Below are positions 1 to 8,024 of a stretch of DNA of 64,000 bases, piece after piece. The translations under genes were made by a program, and so were the position numbers. Numbering within the stretch: position 1 is the stretch's first letter; every line of letters begins with the position of its first letter. Under the pieces are notes generated by a model. That model was not told the origin of the DNA and searched no databases. It saw only the letters and a list, made by a program, of their open reading frames with translations. Source of the stretch: Pseudomonadota bacterium (GTDB taxonomy: Bacteria; Pseudomonadota; Gammaproteobacteria; Acidiferrobacterales; UBA6901); NCBI GenBank assembly GCA_021785515.1, contig JAJYEX010000004.1, positions 143,074 to 207,073 on the forward strand. The letters run 5' to 3'.

Positions 1-447
1 GTGGAGACGGCCGATGCGGTGCTGGTGGCGCACAAGGACCGGGCGCAGGACGTGAAGGAGATTGTCAACCGCTTGAAGGAACAGAATCGCGGGGAATACC
101 GGACCCACCGCAGGGTCTATCGTCCTTGGGGTTCATACGAAGGTGTCGACACCGGGCCGCGGTTTCAGGTCAAACGTATCGTCGTCAATCCCGGTGCAGC
201 TTTGTCCCTGCAGATGCATCATCACCGGGCCGAGCACTGGATCGTGGTGACCGGTACCGCCCGAGTTACGCGAGGTGATGAAGTGTTTCTCATTACCGAG
301 AATCAGTCGACGTACATTCCTATTGGTACCAGGCATCGTCTCGAAAATCCTGGAACCATTCCGCTCGAGATGGTCGAAGTGCAGTCCGGGGCCTATCTGG
401 GCGAGGACGACATCGTCCGGTTTGAAGATCTCTATAACCGGGACTGA
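1..447 (+). CDS. manC: Mannose-1-phosphate guanylyltransferase / mannose-6-phosphate isomerase, C-terminal part
   Basis: This is the 3' end of a bifunctional enzyme that isomerises fructose-6-P to mannose-6-P and makes GDP-mannose for polysaccharide synthesis. Only the type II isomerase cupin domain is inside the window. The family motifs are visible: [20 protein letters not shown] near residues 40-59, then [11 protein letters not shown] with metal-ligand histidines, then [12 protein letters not shown]. The nucleotidyltransferase half lies upstream of the window, so the GTG at position 1 is not a real start. It is followed after 5 bp by cysC, in the same direction. AlgA and CpsB are family synonyms and cannot be told apart from this fragment. 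Confidence 0.93.
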   Translation: METADAVLVAHKDRAQDVKEIVNRLKEQNRGEYRTHRRVYRPWGSYEGVDTGPRFQVKRIVVNPGAALSLQMHHHRAEHWIVVTGTARVTRGDEVFLITENQSTYIPIGTRHRLENPGTIPLEMVEVQSGAYLGEDDIVRFEDLYNRD

Positions 448-452
448 ATCGC

Positions 453-1091
453 ATGCAGAAAAAAAATTACGTAGTGTGGCATCATGCCACGGTGACCCGT
501 AGCCGGCGCGAGGGCATCAATGGGCATCGCAGTGTTGTGCTCTGGTTTACCGGCTTGTCGGGTGCCGGGAAATCGACGCTCGCCCATGCGGTGGAAGAGC
601 ATCTTCATCAGGAAGGTTGCCGCACGTTTGTGTTCGACGGCGACAATGTGCGTCACGGTCTGTGCGCGGATCTGGGATTTTCCGCGGCCGACCGCAGCGA
701 GAACGTGCGCCGCATCGGACAGATGGCTAAGCTTTTTGTCGATGCCGGAGTGATTGCGCTTACCGCGTTCATTTCGCCTTTTCGGGCAGACCGACAGCGC
801 GTGCGCGAAATCGTGGGGGAGTCCGATTTTCTGGAAATCTACTGCCGGTGTTCCCTCCAGGAATGCGAACGGCGTGATGTGAAAGGGCTTTATGCCAAGG
901 CGCGTGCCGGAACGATCCGGGAATTTACCGGTGTCTCCTCGCCGTACGAAGAACCGCTCGTCCCGGATCTGGTGATCGATACTGAGCGGCAGAGTCTCGA
1001 GGAGTCAGTGGAGAGTGTGTGTGGGCTGTTGGTAGCTAGGGGTCTGGTCACTAGCAGAGCGGATCAAGGCGCCGGTTGTGCAGAACGTTGA
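453..1091 (+). CDS. cysC: Adenylylsulfate (APS) kinase
   Basis: The 212-residue protein phosphorylates APS to PAPS with ATP in the cytoplasm. The P-loop GLSGAGKST lies at residues 34-42, followed by the APS-binding DGDNVRHGL near residue 62 and the FISPFRADR segment typical of CysC. Length fits the family. It starts 5 bp after the manC-like gene and is probably co-transcribed. No cysD/cysN sulfurylase is next to it, which is unusual for sulfate assimilation; PAPS could serve a sulfotransferase acting on the polysaccharide, but that is inference and no sulfotransferase is recognised in the window. Confidence 0.93.
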   Translation: MQKKNYVVWHHATVTRSRREGINGHRSVVLWFTGLSGAGKSTLAHAVEEHLHQEGCRTFVFDGDNVRHGLCADLGFSAADRSENVRRIGQMAKLFVDAGVIALTAFISPFRADRQRVREIVGESDFLEIYCRCSLQECERRDVKGLYAKARAGTIREFTGVSSPYEEPLVPDLVIDTERQSLEESVESVCGLLVARGLVTSRADQGAGCAER

Positions 1092-1432
1092 GAGCGTGGC
1101 ATGCGGGCATCTCCGGGGAATGGCGCGCTGATCGGATGCGCGAGACGGATTCTGCCTGATGAAGTGAAGCGGATTTTCTAACAGAAGTTTTGAGTTTGGC
1201 GTGCTATGCGCCAGGAAATCCTGGGTAACATTGACGGGAACCACGGGATCCGTCGCATTAGCCGGCGGGCTGGGTGGCCGCAGAGCTGAGTCGAGGTACT
1301 ACCGCGTCAAGATCAAAGACGCGTCGGGCCACACGCGGGGCGTGCGATGATCCGGTGTGGTGAGGCGACTGGTCAGTAACCGGCGATGACGAATGAAACA
1401 AAGGTCCCCGAAATCTCTCGGAGGGCAGTACT
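1092..1432 (+). other. Non-coding gap between cysC and the toxin-antitoxin pair
   Basis: About 340 bp without a recognisable gene. The last part holds a strong Shine-Dalgarno sequence, GGAGGG at 1420-1425, serving the nucleotidyltransferase gene that follows. No hairpin-plus-T-run terminator was evident after cysC. Confidence 0.5.
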
Positions 1433-1867
1433 ATCGGTACCGCACGCATTCTCGATGATTCGCGTAGACGCCTGCTGGGACAGCTTGTTGCGCGCCTGCG
1501 TTCCGAGATCCCGGATGCCTTGGGCATCTATGTTTTCGGCAGTTGGGGTACGGCCTCAGAGCGCGGGGACAGCGACCTCGATCTGGCAGTTTTGTCGAGG
1601 CAGGTGCTGGCAGCGGCCAGAACCTGGAACATTGCTCAGGAACTTGCGGGACTGGCAGGGAGGAACGTGGATCTCGTCGATCTGCATGCGGCTTCGACCG
1701 TCATGCGTGTTCAAGTGATCGCTTACGGCGAGCGTCTGTTTTGTGGCGATGAAGGGCAATGCACCGAGTTCGAGGACATGACGTTTTCCGATTATGCCCG
1801 TCTGAACGAGGAACGCGCAGGAATACTGGAGGATATACAGCGGCGGGGAAGCATCTATGGTCGATGA
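1433..1867 (+). CDS. mntA: MntA-type nucleotidyltransferase antitoxin
   Basis: A minimal nucleotidyltransferase that neutralises its HepT partner by AMPylating it. The catalytic pattern GSx10DxD is complete: G36-S37 and D48-L-D50, in GSWGTASERGDSDLDLAVL. The frame is open from 1397, but no ATG, GTG or TTG lies far enough upstream of the motif; the TTG at 1520 would leave only five residues before GS. The ribosome site GGAGGG (1420-1425) points to 1433, where the codon is ATC rather than ATG, so I place the start there. This may be a rare start or a damaged one. The gene overlaps hepT by 11 bp, as in other MntA/HepT operons. Confidence 0.75.
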   Translation: MGTARILDDSRRRLLGQLVARLRSEIPDALGIYVFGSWGTASERGDSDLDLAVLSRQVLAAARTWNIAQELAGLAGRNVDLVDLHAASTVMRVQVIAYGERLFCGDEGQCTEFEDMTFSDYARLNEERAGILEDIQRRGSIYGR

Positions 1868-2300
1868 CGTAGTGCTCAACAAGGCGGCGATTATCGAGCA
1901 TTGCCTTGCACGTATCGCTGACGAGTATAACGGTCACGAACAGGAGTTATCGTCGAATCTGACGCGCCAGGACGCTGTCATATTGAACCTGCAGCGCGCC
2001 TGCGAAGCGGCGATCGATCTGGCGATGCATGTGGTCCGTGCACGCCAGCTTGGTCTGCCTCAGGAGAGCCGTGAAGCATTCACGCTGCTCGAGGCGGCAG
2101 GGATCCTGGACAGTGTTCTTGGTGCGCGCATGCGCGCCATGGTCGGGTTCCGCAACATTGCGGTCCATAATTATCAGAAGCTAAGTCTTGAGGTGGTGCG
2201 ATCCATTCTTGACGGCCATCTGGACGATTTCCGTGGTTTCATAGCTTTGACAGTCCAAGGGACTGGTGCTCCTGCATCCAGGACGGTTCCACAAAGATGA
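1857..2300 (+). CDS. hepT: HepT-like ribonuclease toxin (DUF86)
   Basis: A 147-residue all-helical HEPN toxin expected to cut RNA. The HEPN motif Rx4HxY is intact: R99, H104 and Y106 within FRNIAVHNYQK. In the known system MntA adds AMP groups to the tyrosine of this motif. The start ATG lies inside the end of the nucleotidyltransferase gene, which fits a coupled operon. The last ~12 residues are low in family likeness. The pair is inserted between cysC and the polysaccharide exporter and may help keep the locus in the genome; that role is inference. Confidence 0.88.
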   Translation: MVDDVVLNKAAIIEHCLARIADEYNGHEQELSSNLTRQDAVILNLQRACEAAIDLAMHVVRARQLGLPQESREAFTLLEAAGILDSVLGARMRAMVGFRNIAVHNYQKLSLEVVRSILDGHLDDFRGFIALTVQGTGAPASRTVPQR

Positions 2301-2848
2301 GTTGACTGGGCCGATATGTCTGTTGGTATGGCCAGCGGGCGTACAGGACCCTTTCCTCTCCGGGCTGCGCGCCGTGGTGGCGTCGGTAGTCGACAGAAAA
2401 TTCCCAAGAGGTGGCGCTTCGATCTGGCGCGCTTGATCGATCCCGCGTTCCGTTAGGACACGTCAACCGGGACATGATCTGTGACTGATCGCGGCTGCGG
2501 GCGGGATCGAGCACCACGGAGACCCGAAAAATTTATCCATACCAAGCTTGTACCGGAACGATGGGTCGCAACTGGGGTCAGAGATTGCATGGCATATTTT
2601 TTCTCGACAGCACGTGGGGCGGAAGACGTGCGGTGTGGAGATCCGGATCACGGTTTGAACGGCAGGGTCAGCAACCGAACAGACAGATCCGGAAAATGGG
2701 AACGACGTGCGTACGATTCAGAAAAGCCATCCGGACTGCGCATAAGAAGAAGATTTCATAGGCGCGTTCAACATGGTCGTTACAAGTGGCGCAGAGATAC
2801 CCGGCAGACTGCCGGGACGTTCGAATAATTTCGAGATGAGATTTTCCA
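2301..2848 (+). other. Non-coding gap upstream of the exporter
   Basis: About 550 bp between hepT and the ABC exporter. Short open frames here match nothing I recognise. The segment probably carries the exporter promoter, but I could not pick out a convincing one. Confidence 0.4.
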
Positions 2849-3676
2849 GTGACTTCAGAGATGACTGATATCGTCGAAAACAGCCCAAACAGCACGGGTG
2901 CCATCAGCAGCCCGTCAATGTTATGGCGTTATCGCGACCTGGTACGTAATCTGGTGGCGAAAGAAATCAAGGTCCGCTACATGGGGGCCGCGCTGGGCTT
3001 TATCTGGTCGCTGGTCAATCCGCTTGTTGTGACCTTGATGTATCTCGTCATTTTTACGTACGTATTTCCATCGACGCAGCCACATTATGCGCTATTTATG
3101 GTCACCGGTATTGTGCATTGGACGTTGTTCAATCAGGTTACCAACCAAAGTTGCGAGATTCTGGTCCAGAATGCGGGCCTGCTGAAGAAGATCTATTTCC
3201 CGCGGCTGCTGGTACCGCTATCGAGTGTACTCGTGAATCTGACCCTGTGGTCAGCCGCGCTTGCGGTGTACCTGGTTTTCTTTCCGATGCTCGGCGGGCA
3301 CTTCAGCTGGGTTTTGCTTACCTATCCTTTTTACTTGCTGCTTTTCTTTCTGTTTGTCTGGGGTGTGGGCATGATTCTGGCGACCCTGTATGTTGACTTT
3401 CGGGACATAAAACACCTGGTGGAAGTTTCCCTGCAGGTTCTGTTCTGGGCAACCCCGATCATTTATCAGCTGGACCGAGTTCCGGTACGGTTCCGGCATG
3501 TCCTCCTTTTAAGCCCGTTGGCTGAATTCACTGTCGTGTTTCAGTCCATTTTTTATGATAACCGTGCTCCGTCGCTGACAATCACCATTGCATTCATGAC
3601 GTGGACGATAACGGTAGTAAGCGTGGGGTTGTGGTTTTTCAACAAGCGTGTCCCAGAACTTGTGGAAAGGCTTTGA
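2849..3676 (+). CDS. wzm: Polysaccharide ABC exporter, permease (Wzm/KpsM type)
   Basis: A 275-residue inner-membrane protein of the ABC-2 family that, with the ATPase encoded next, moves undecaprenyl-linked O-antigen or capsule chains across the inner membrane. The N-terminal amphipathic segment RYRDLVRNLVAKEIKVRYMG (about 28-47) and about six hydrophobic segments match the family. The start is GTG at 2849, with GAGATGAG about 8 nt upstream; an in-frame ATG at 2861 is the alternative. It is followed after one base by the ATPase gene, so the two form an operon. Confidence 0.93.
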   Translation: MTSEMTDIVENSPNSTGAISSPSMLWRYRDLVRNLVAKEIKVRYMGAALGFIWSLVNPLVVTLMYLVIFTYVFPSTQPHYALFMVTGIVHWTLFNQVTNQSCEILVQNAGLLKKIYFPRLLVPLSSVLVNLTLWSAALAVYLVFFPMLGGHFSWVLLTYPFYLLLFFLFVWGVGMILATLYVDFRDIKHLVEVSLQVLFWATPIIYQLDRVPVRFRHVLLLSPLAEFTVVFQSIFYDNRAPSLTITIAFMTWTITVVSVGLWFFNKRVPELVERL

Positions 3677-3677
3677 A

Positions 3678-4436
3678 ATGAGGAGTATTTCTTATCATAA
3701 AGATGATGTCATCGTGGTGGACCGGGTGTCGAAATCCTTTAAGCTGCGCCACAATCGTGTGGAAAGTCTCAAGGGTCGTTTTGTCGGCGTCTTCAAACGC
3801 CGCTGGCGTCAGAAAACCGAGTCCTTTCATGCGTTGGAAGAAGTTTCTCTCCAGGTCCGGCGTGGCGATGCCTTGGCGCTCATGGGTTCGAATGGATCCG
3901 GTAAAAGCACGTTGTTGCAGATCATTGCCGGAATTCTGAGGCCGAACGCTGGGCGGGTGCTGGTGCAGGGAAGGGTAGCGCCTTTGATCGAGCTTGGTGT
4001 GGGTTTCCATCCCGAACTGACAGGTGAAGAGAATATTTACCTGAATGCCAGTCTTTACGGGTTTCGGAACCATGAAATACGCGCGAGGCTCGCGAAAATT
4101 GTAGAATTTTCGGAACTGGGGCATTTTATTGATACGCCAGTCAAGAACTACTCTTCAGGTATGTACATGCGTCTGGGTTTTTCTATTGCGGTTCATCTTG
4201 AGCCCGAGATCCTCCTTGCTGACGAGATCCTAGCAGTTGGCGATGCCGCATTTCAAGAAAAATGTCATGTGAGGGTGGCCGAGATGCAGAAGGACGGCAT
4301 GACATTGATTCTGGTGTCCCATAATCTAGATCAGGTATCTAAGTACTGCACCAAGTTTGTGCGCTTAGATAAGGGTCAAGTGGCGGAGACCGGCACATTG
4401 GAAAACATAGTCAAGGCCGGACGGCAAAAAAACTGA
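3678..4436 (+). CDS. wzt: Polysaccharide ABC exporter, ATP-binding subunit (Wzt type)
   Basis: The 252-residue ATPase of the exporter. Walker A GSNGSGKST is near residue 70, the signature NYSSGMYMRL near residue 155 and Walker B EILLADEILAVGD follows. The ATG at 3678 is preferred over an upstream GTG at 3648 because it directly follows the permease stop and has GGAAAGG upstream. The protein ends after the nucleotide-binding domain and lacks the long C-terminal carbohydrate-binding domain seen in Wzt proteins that recognise a capped O-antigen. It therefore resembles TagH/KpsT-like short forms, and chain-end recognition is probably absent or done elsewhere. Confidence 0.93.
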   Translation: MRSISYHKDDVIVVDRVSKSFKLRHNRVESLKGRFVGVFKRRWRQKTESFHALEEVSLQVRRGDALALMGSNGSGKSTLLQIIAGILRPNAGRVLVQGRVAPLIELGVGFHPELTGEENIYLNASLYGFRNHEIRARLAKIVEFSELGHFIDTPVKNYSSGMYMRLGFSIAVHLEPEILLADEILAVGDAAFQEKCHVRVAEMQKDGMTLILVSHNLDQVSKYCTKFVRLDKGQVAETGTLENIVKAGRQKN

Positions 4437-5670
4437 GTTGTATGCCGGGTAGACTGGAAAAGTCTGCGGGCTAAGCAAGGTGCTTCGCAGGAAGCAGGCT
4501 GCGCAGGTCCACTACAATGAAGAAGTGGTGGACGACATCGTCCCAGAATCGCAGTAGGCATCGGCGAGGCTTAAGTGGTGTTGATCTTGGAAGTATATTT
4601 TTTCGCATTACCCGCCCGTTTCCGGCGTTTCCCAACATTGCTTTGTAGCTGAACATCGCTGAGTCTCTTGTGCGTACATCTCTCGGGGTATTGCATTTGT
4701 CATCAGAAGCCTGATTCAGGCTCTATTTTTTCTGGAATAGTGACCTTTCGTCCCAACTCATTTTGAAAATTTCTGACGCAGCCTTAGCATAACTCGCAGC
4801 TACCGAAAGCAAGTCATTGGCGGTCGCCTAATTATGCAATGATTCGGCACAATTTCAATAATGTCACATTGTTGCTGATGTATCGAACTGTCTTTCTCGT
4901 GAATGGTATTAACAATGACAGCTAGCGTCAGACCGATTTTTTGGGCTGAAAAGGTGCGAGTATGTAGAGGCGACTTCCTCTGCGTATGCGATAACTCATT
5001 TTCAGTGAAAGAACTTTCGTTGCATCAGGGGCCGTTACGGCGGCGGTTGCCACGCGCGTGCGGTGCGTAGCGATGTTTTGTCGTCCTTGTTTAGATCACA
5101 GATTGCAATAGACTAGGAGCGACGTCGATATGCGACCTTTTGCGCAGGTAGAGAGGTCGTGCCGCATTTGTATCCGCGAGTCGGTGCGATGTACGACGCC
5201 TGCGAATGCGAACATGTCGTGTAACCGGCGCCACTGTGCGGAGTTCGTTTTGGAGACCATCTCTCATGCGACGAGGTTTTATCCGGAGGAAAGTCAGGAT
5301 ATAGATCCCTCAAAGACGGTTCATGTGCTGGCCGCCGCAATTGTCGACGTTTTGCGCCCGACGTTCTGTTGTAGACGAAGCGATTTTATCAAGGTTGAGA
5401 TATAGCGGCACACGCCGCTCGCTCTATGTGGTGCCGTCCTGAATGTTCACCATGTGACTGATGTCAAGCCATGCGAGGTCAATACCTACAATATCGTTAT
5501 ATCATAGGCTCAGGTTTTTTGCGCTATGGAACGGTATTAAACGCATTTCTATCGTATCCATATTTTTTCCCAACGGGACTCATTCATAATTCGCACAATA
5601 CCGAATTGCGATGCCGAGTAGTTTTGTTCAGCGCCGACCAATCGAGAGAGTCAATTGTTTCAATGTACAA
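4437..5670 (+). other. Long A+T-richer stretch with no recognisable gene
   Basis: About 1.2 kb between the exporter and the first repeat copy. It is visibly richer in A+T than the housekeeping part of the window. Several short open frames exist (for example 5130-5405 and 5471-5767), but none resembles a known family and codon use looks random. It may be the remains of a deleted gene or a long leader. No RfaH-type ops element was found. Confidence 0.4.
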
Positions 5671-5958
5671 CCGCTGCGCGCCAGGGAGAGCGAAGCGCGG
5701 GCGTGTAGTCCCGGGAGGCGTTGGGTCACCTAAGCCGGTATCCGTAGACCGCCTTGGCCCAAGATGATCTGAAACGCCGTGAAGTCATTGCGCGGATAAA
5801 CGATTGGCAGGCCCCGTGCAAGTGCACGCCTCTTGATGGACAGGCACAGCCGTGCCGTGAGCGGATGCGCGGGCATATAGAGTGCGCCTAAATCCGAGTG
5901 CGCGAAGGTGACTGGGGTTCAGCCGCCCATCGCGAGGGCCGGCGCACATACGAAATTT
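5671..5958 (+). repeat. Direct repeat R, copy A (non-coding, ~288 bp)
   Basis: This stretch aligns along its whole length, by eye, with copy B at 6709-6987. Shared blocks in order include GCGAAGCGCGG, CATTGCGC, AACGATTGGC, TGATGGACAGG or CGATGGACAGG, GCCGTGCCGTGAGCGGATGC, GCGCC, CATCGCGA and GCACATACGA. It ends about 20 bp before the start of the heptose guanylyltransferase gene. Neither copy has a conserved reading frame, so this is non-coding DNA rather than a gene remnant. Confidence 0.8.
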
Positions 5959-5978
5959 AAAGGCCTGGGGGTTGTTGT

Positions 5979-6701
5979 ATGATTTCGCATCAGCCAAAAG
6001 AAGTGATTATTCTGGCTGGTGGTTTGGGAACCCGCTTACGTTCAGTTGTCCGTGACCGCCCCAAACCAATGGCCTTAGTGTCGGGGCGTCCATTTCTCGA
6101 ACATCTTATGGACTATTGGGCAAAACAAGGGATTTCTCGTTTTGTTTTGTCAGTTGGCTATCTCGCCGGAAGCATCAAGGCGCACTTTGGCCGCTGTTAT
6201 TGTGGCTGCAGTATTGAATATGTCGAGGAAGCAGCTCCTCTTGGTACAGGCGGCGGTTTTCGGCAAGCATTGCAATACACGCTTTGGCAGCAGCAATATG
6301 TAGTGCTAGTAAATGGCGATACCTGGTTCGAAGTGGATTTGGCACGGCTGACTCGGGATGCGCATCAATCCCGCCTGCCAGTTACTGTTGCCCTGAAGCC
6401 ATTGCGAAGTAATGACCGATACGGTGCGGTTCGCATTGACGAGAACAACCGGATCGTGGAATTTGGTATCAAGACCAGTGGTTCGTGCCTGATTAACGGC
6501 GGCTGTTATTTTATTGACGTTCAGGCGGTAGCCGAGGCGTTGTGTGAATACCCAGAGAAATTTTCTTTGGAAGGCGATTTGCTTGCGCAAATGGCAAGAA
6601 ACGGGAAAGTTGGGGCGAGCATTCAGGATGCTACTTTCCTTGATATCGGCATACCTGCCGATTATCACCGGTCCGCTAATGTAATTGGGCTAAAGAAATA
6701 A
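5979..6701 (+). CDS. hddC: Heptose-1-phosphate guanylyltransferase-like nucleotidyltransferase
   Basis: A 240-residue sugar-nucleotidyltransferase, most like HddC/WcbM, which makes GDP-D-glycero-alpha-D-manno-heptose from the 1-phosphate and GTP. The binding loop LAGGLGTRLR is at residues 12-21, followed by RPKPMALVSGRPFLE; the metal-binding NGDTWFE is near residue 112, and DIGIPADYHRS is close to the end. Length fits HddC. The matching kinase HddA is encoded at 15952, which supports heptose over mannose or glucose as substrate. The gene lies alone between two copies of a ~280-bp direct repeat, as if it were a movable unit. A related NDP-hexose specificity cannot be excluded. Confidence 0.8.
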   Translation: MISHQPKEVIILAGGLGTRLRSVVRDRPKPMALVSGRPFLEHLMDYWAKQGISRFVLSVGYLAGSIKAHFGRCYCGCSIEYVEEAAPLGTGGGFRQALQYTLWQQQYVVLVNGDTWFEVDLARLTRDAHQSRLPVTVALKPLRSNDRYGAVRIDENNRIVEFGIKTSGSCLINGGCYFIDVQAVAEALCEYPEKFSLEGDLLAQMARNGKVGASIQDATFLDIGIPADYHRSANVIGLKK

Positions 6702-6708
6702 CATCTGT

Positions 6709-6987
6709 CCGCTTGCTGCGCGCTAGGAACGGCGAAGCGCGGCCGCGTAGTCCGCGGGCGGCGGATCCCGGCAGGTGACCGAAGGCTAGTTGCAAGGACA
6801 CCCGAAATGCCGTCCAACCATTGCGCAGACGAACGATTGGCGGGCACCCAGCGAGCGCACGCCGCTCGATGGACAGGAGTGGCCGTGCCGTGAGCGGATG
6901 CGGAGGCACAAAAGTATGCGCCGAACTGGGAGCGCGATCTGGATGTCCGGTCGCGCATCGCGAAGGCCAGCACACATACGATTTTCT
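6709..6987 (+). repeat. Direct repeat R, copy B (non-coding, ~279 bp)
   Basis: Diverged second copy of the repeat at 5671-5958, in the same orientation, starting 8 bp after the stop of the heptose guanylyltransferase gene. The spacing from copy start to copy start is 1038 bp, so repeat plus gene form one unit. The block GCCGTGCCGTGAGCGGATGC is identical in both copies, and the flanking blocks keep their order with small insertions and deletions. Confidence 0.8.
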
Positions 6988-7073
6988 GAATCTTCACGGG
7001 GTTTCGGCGCAAGGTTTTTAAGATTCGGTCGATGTAACTCTTTTTCATTAGATTGCCCACAAGGAGTAATTGC

Positions 7074-8012
7074 ATGTCATATAAGATTTTGGTCACTGGT
7101 GGTGCTGGCTACCTCGGGTCCGTCATGGTGCCTGATCTGTTAGCTGCCGGTCATGAGGTCGTCGTGCTCGACAATTTCATGTTCAAGCAAACCAGCCTGA
7201 ATCATTGTTGTTACCACCCCAACTTTACGGTAGTCAAAGCCGATATTCGTGTTGAAGCGACCATGAAGGCGTTAATGAAGGATGTCGATGTGGTTATACC
7301 ATTAGCCGCCCTCGTTGGCGCTCCCCTGTGTAGCTTGGACCCAGTCGGCGCCACTACGACCAATCACGATGCCATCACGTTGATGCTCAAATTGTTATCC
7401 AACGAGCAGATTGTATTGATGCCTACCACGAACAGTGCCTATGGCACGGGAGATAGAAATAATTTTTGTACCGAAGAGTCAGCCCTGAAACCGATTTCCC
7501 AGTATGCGATCGAGAAGGTCGCCATTGAGAAAGAGCTTATGCAGCGTCAGAATTCCATTAGTTTCCGGCTAGCTACGGTGTTCGGCATGTCACCGAGGAT
7601 GCGCATCGACCTGCTGGTCAATGATTTCACCTACCGGGCCGTCTATGATCGCTTTGTTGTTCTATTCGAAAGCCATTTCAAACGTAATTACATTCATGTA
7701 CGTGATGTATCACGCGTTTTCCAGCATGCGCTTAACAACTTCGACAAAATGAAAGGGCAGATATACAACGTCGGCTTATCGGACGCCAATGTTTCCAAGA
7801 AGGAGCTATGCGAACATATTCATAGACAGTTACCCGATTTTGTTTTCGTAGAAGCACCGGTTGGTAAGGATCCAGATCAACGCAACTATATAGTGTCGAA
7901 TGAGAAAGTGGAGGCGACAGGATTTAAGCCTGAGTTTTCTCTAGATCGCGGTATTGCTGAATTACTAAAAGGCTACAAAATGATCCGCAATACTCGCTAC
8001 GGAAACGTTTGA
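7074..8012 (+). CDS. NAD-dependent sugar epimerase/dehydratase (SDR family)
   Basis: A 312-residue extended short-chain dehydrogenase acting on a nucleotide sugar. The NAD-binding motif GGAGYLGS is at the N-terminus, an SAYG segment follows, and the catalytic pair is in YAIEK. A strong ribosome site AAGGAG lies 7 nt before the ATG at 7074, so the upstream in-frame start at 7053 is rejected. The sugar cannot be read from sequence. Its position after hddC and before an FAD oxidoreductase suggests it modifies the same GDP-sugar. It ends 12 bp before the oxidoreductase gene. Confidence 0.87.
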   Translation: MSYKILVTGGAGYLGSVMVPDLLAAGHEVVVLDNFMFKQTSLNHCCYHPNFTVVKADIRVEATMKALMKDVDVVIPLAALVGAPLCSLDPVGATTTNHDAITLMLKLLSNEQIVLMPTTNSAYGTGDRNNFCTEESALKPISQYAIEKVAIEKELMQRQNSISFRLATVFGMSPRMRIDLLVNDFTYRAVYDRFVVLFESHFKRNYIHVRDVSRVFQHALNNFDKMKGQIYNVGLSDANVSKKELCEHIHRQLPDFVFVEAPVGKDPDQRNYIVSNEKVEATGFKPEFSLDRGIAELLKGYKMIRNTRYGNV

Positions 8013-8024
8013 CCAGGGCTGGCA

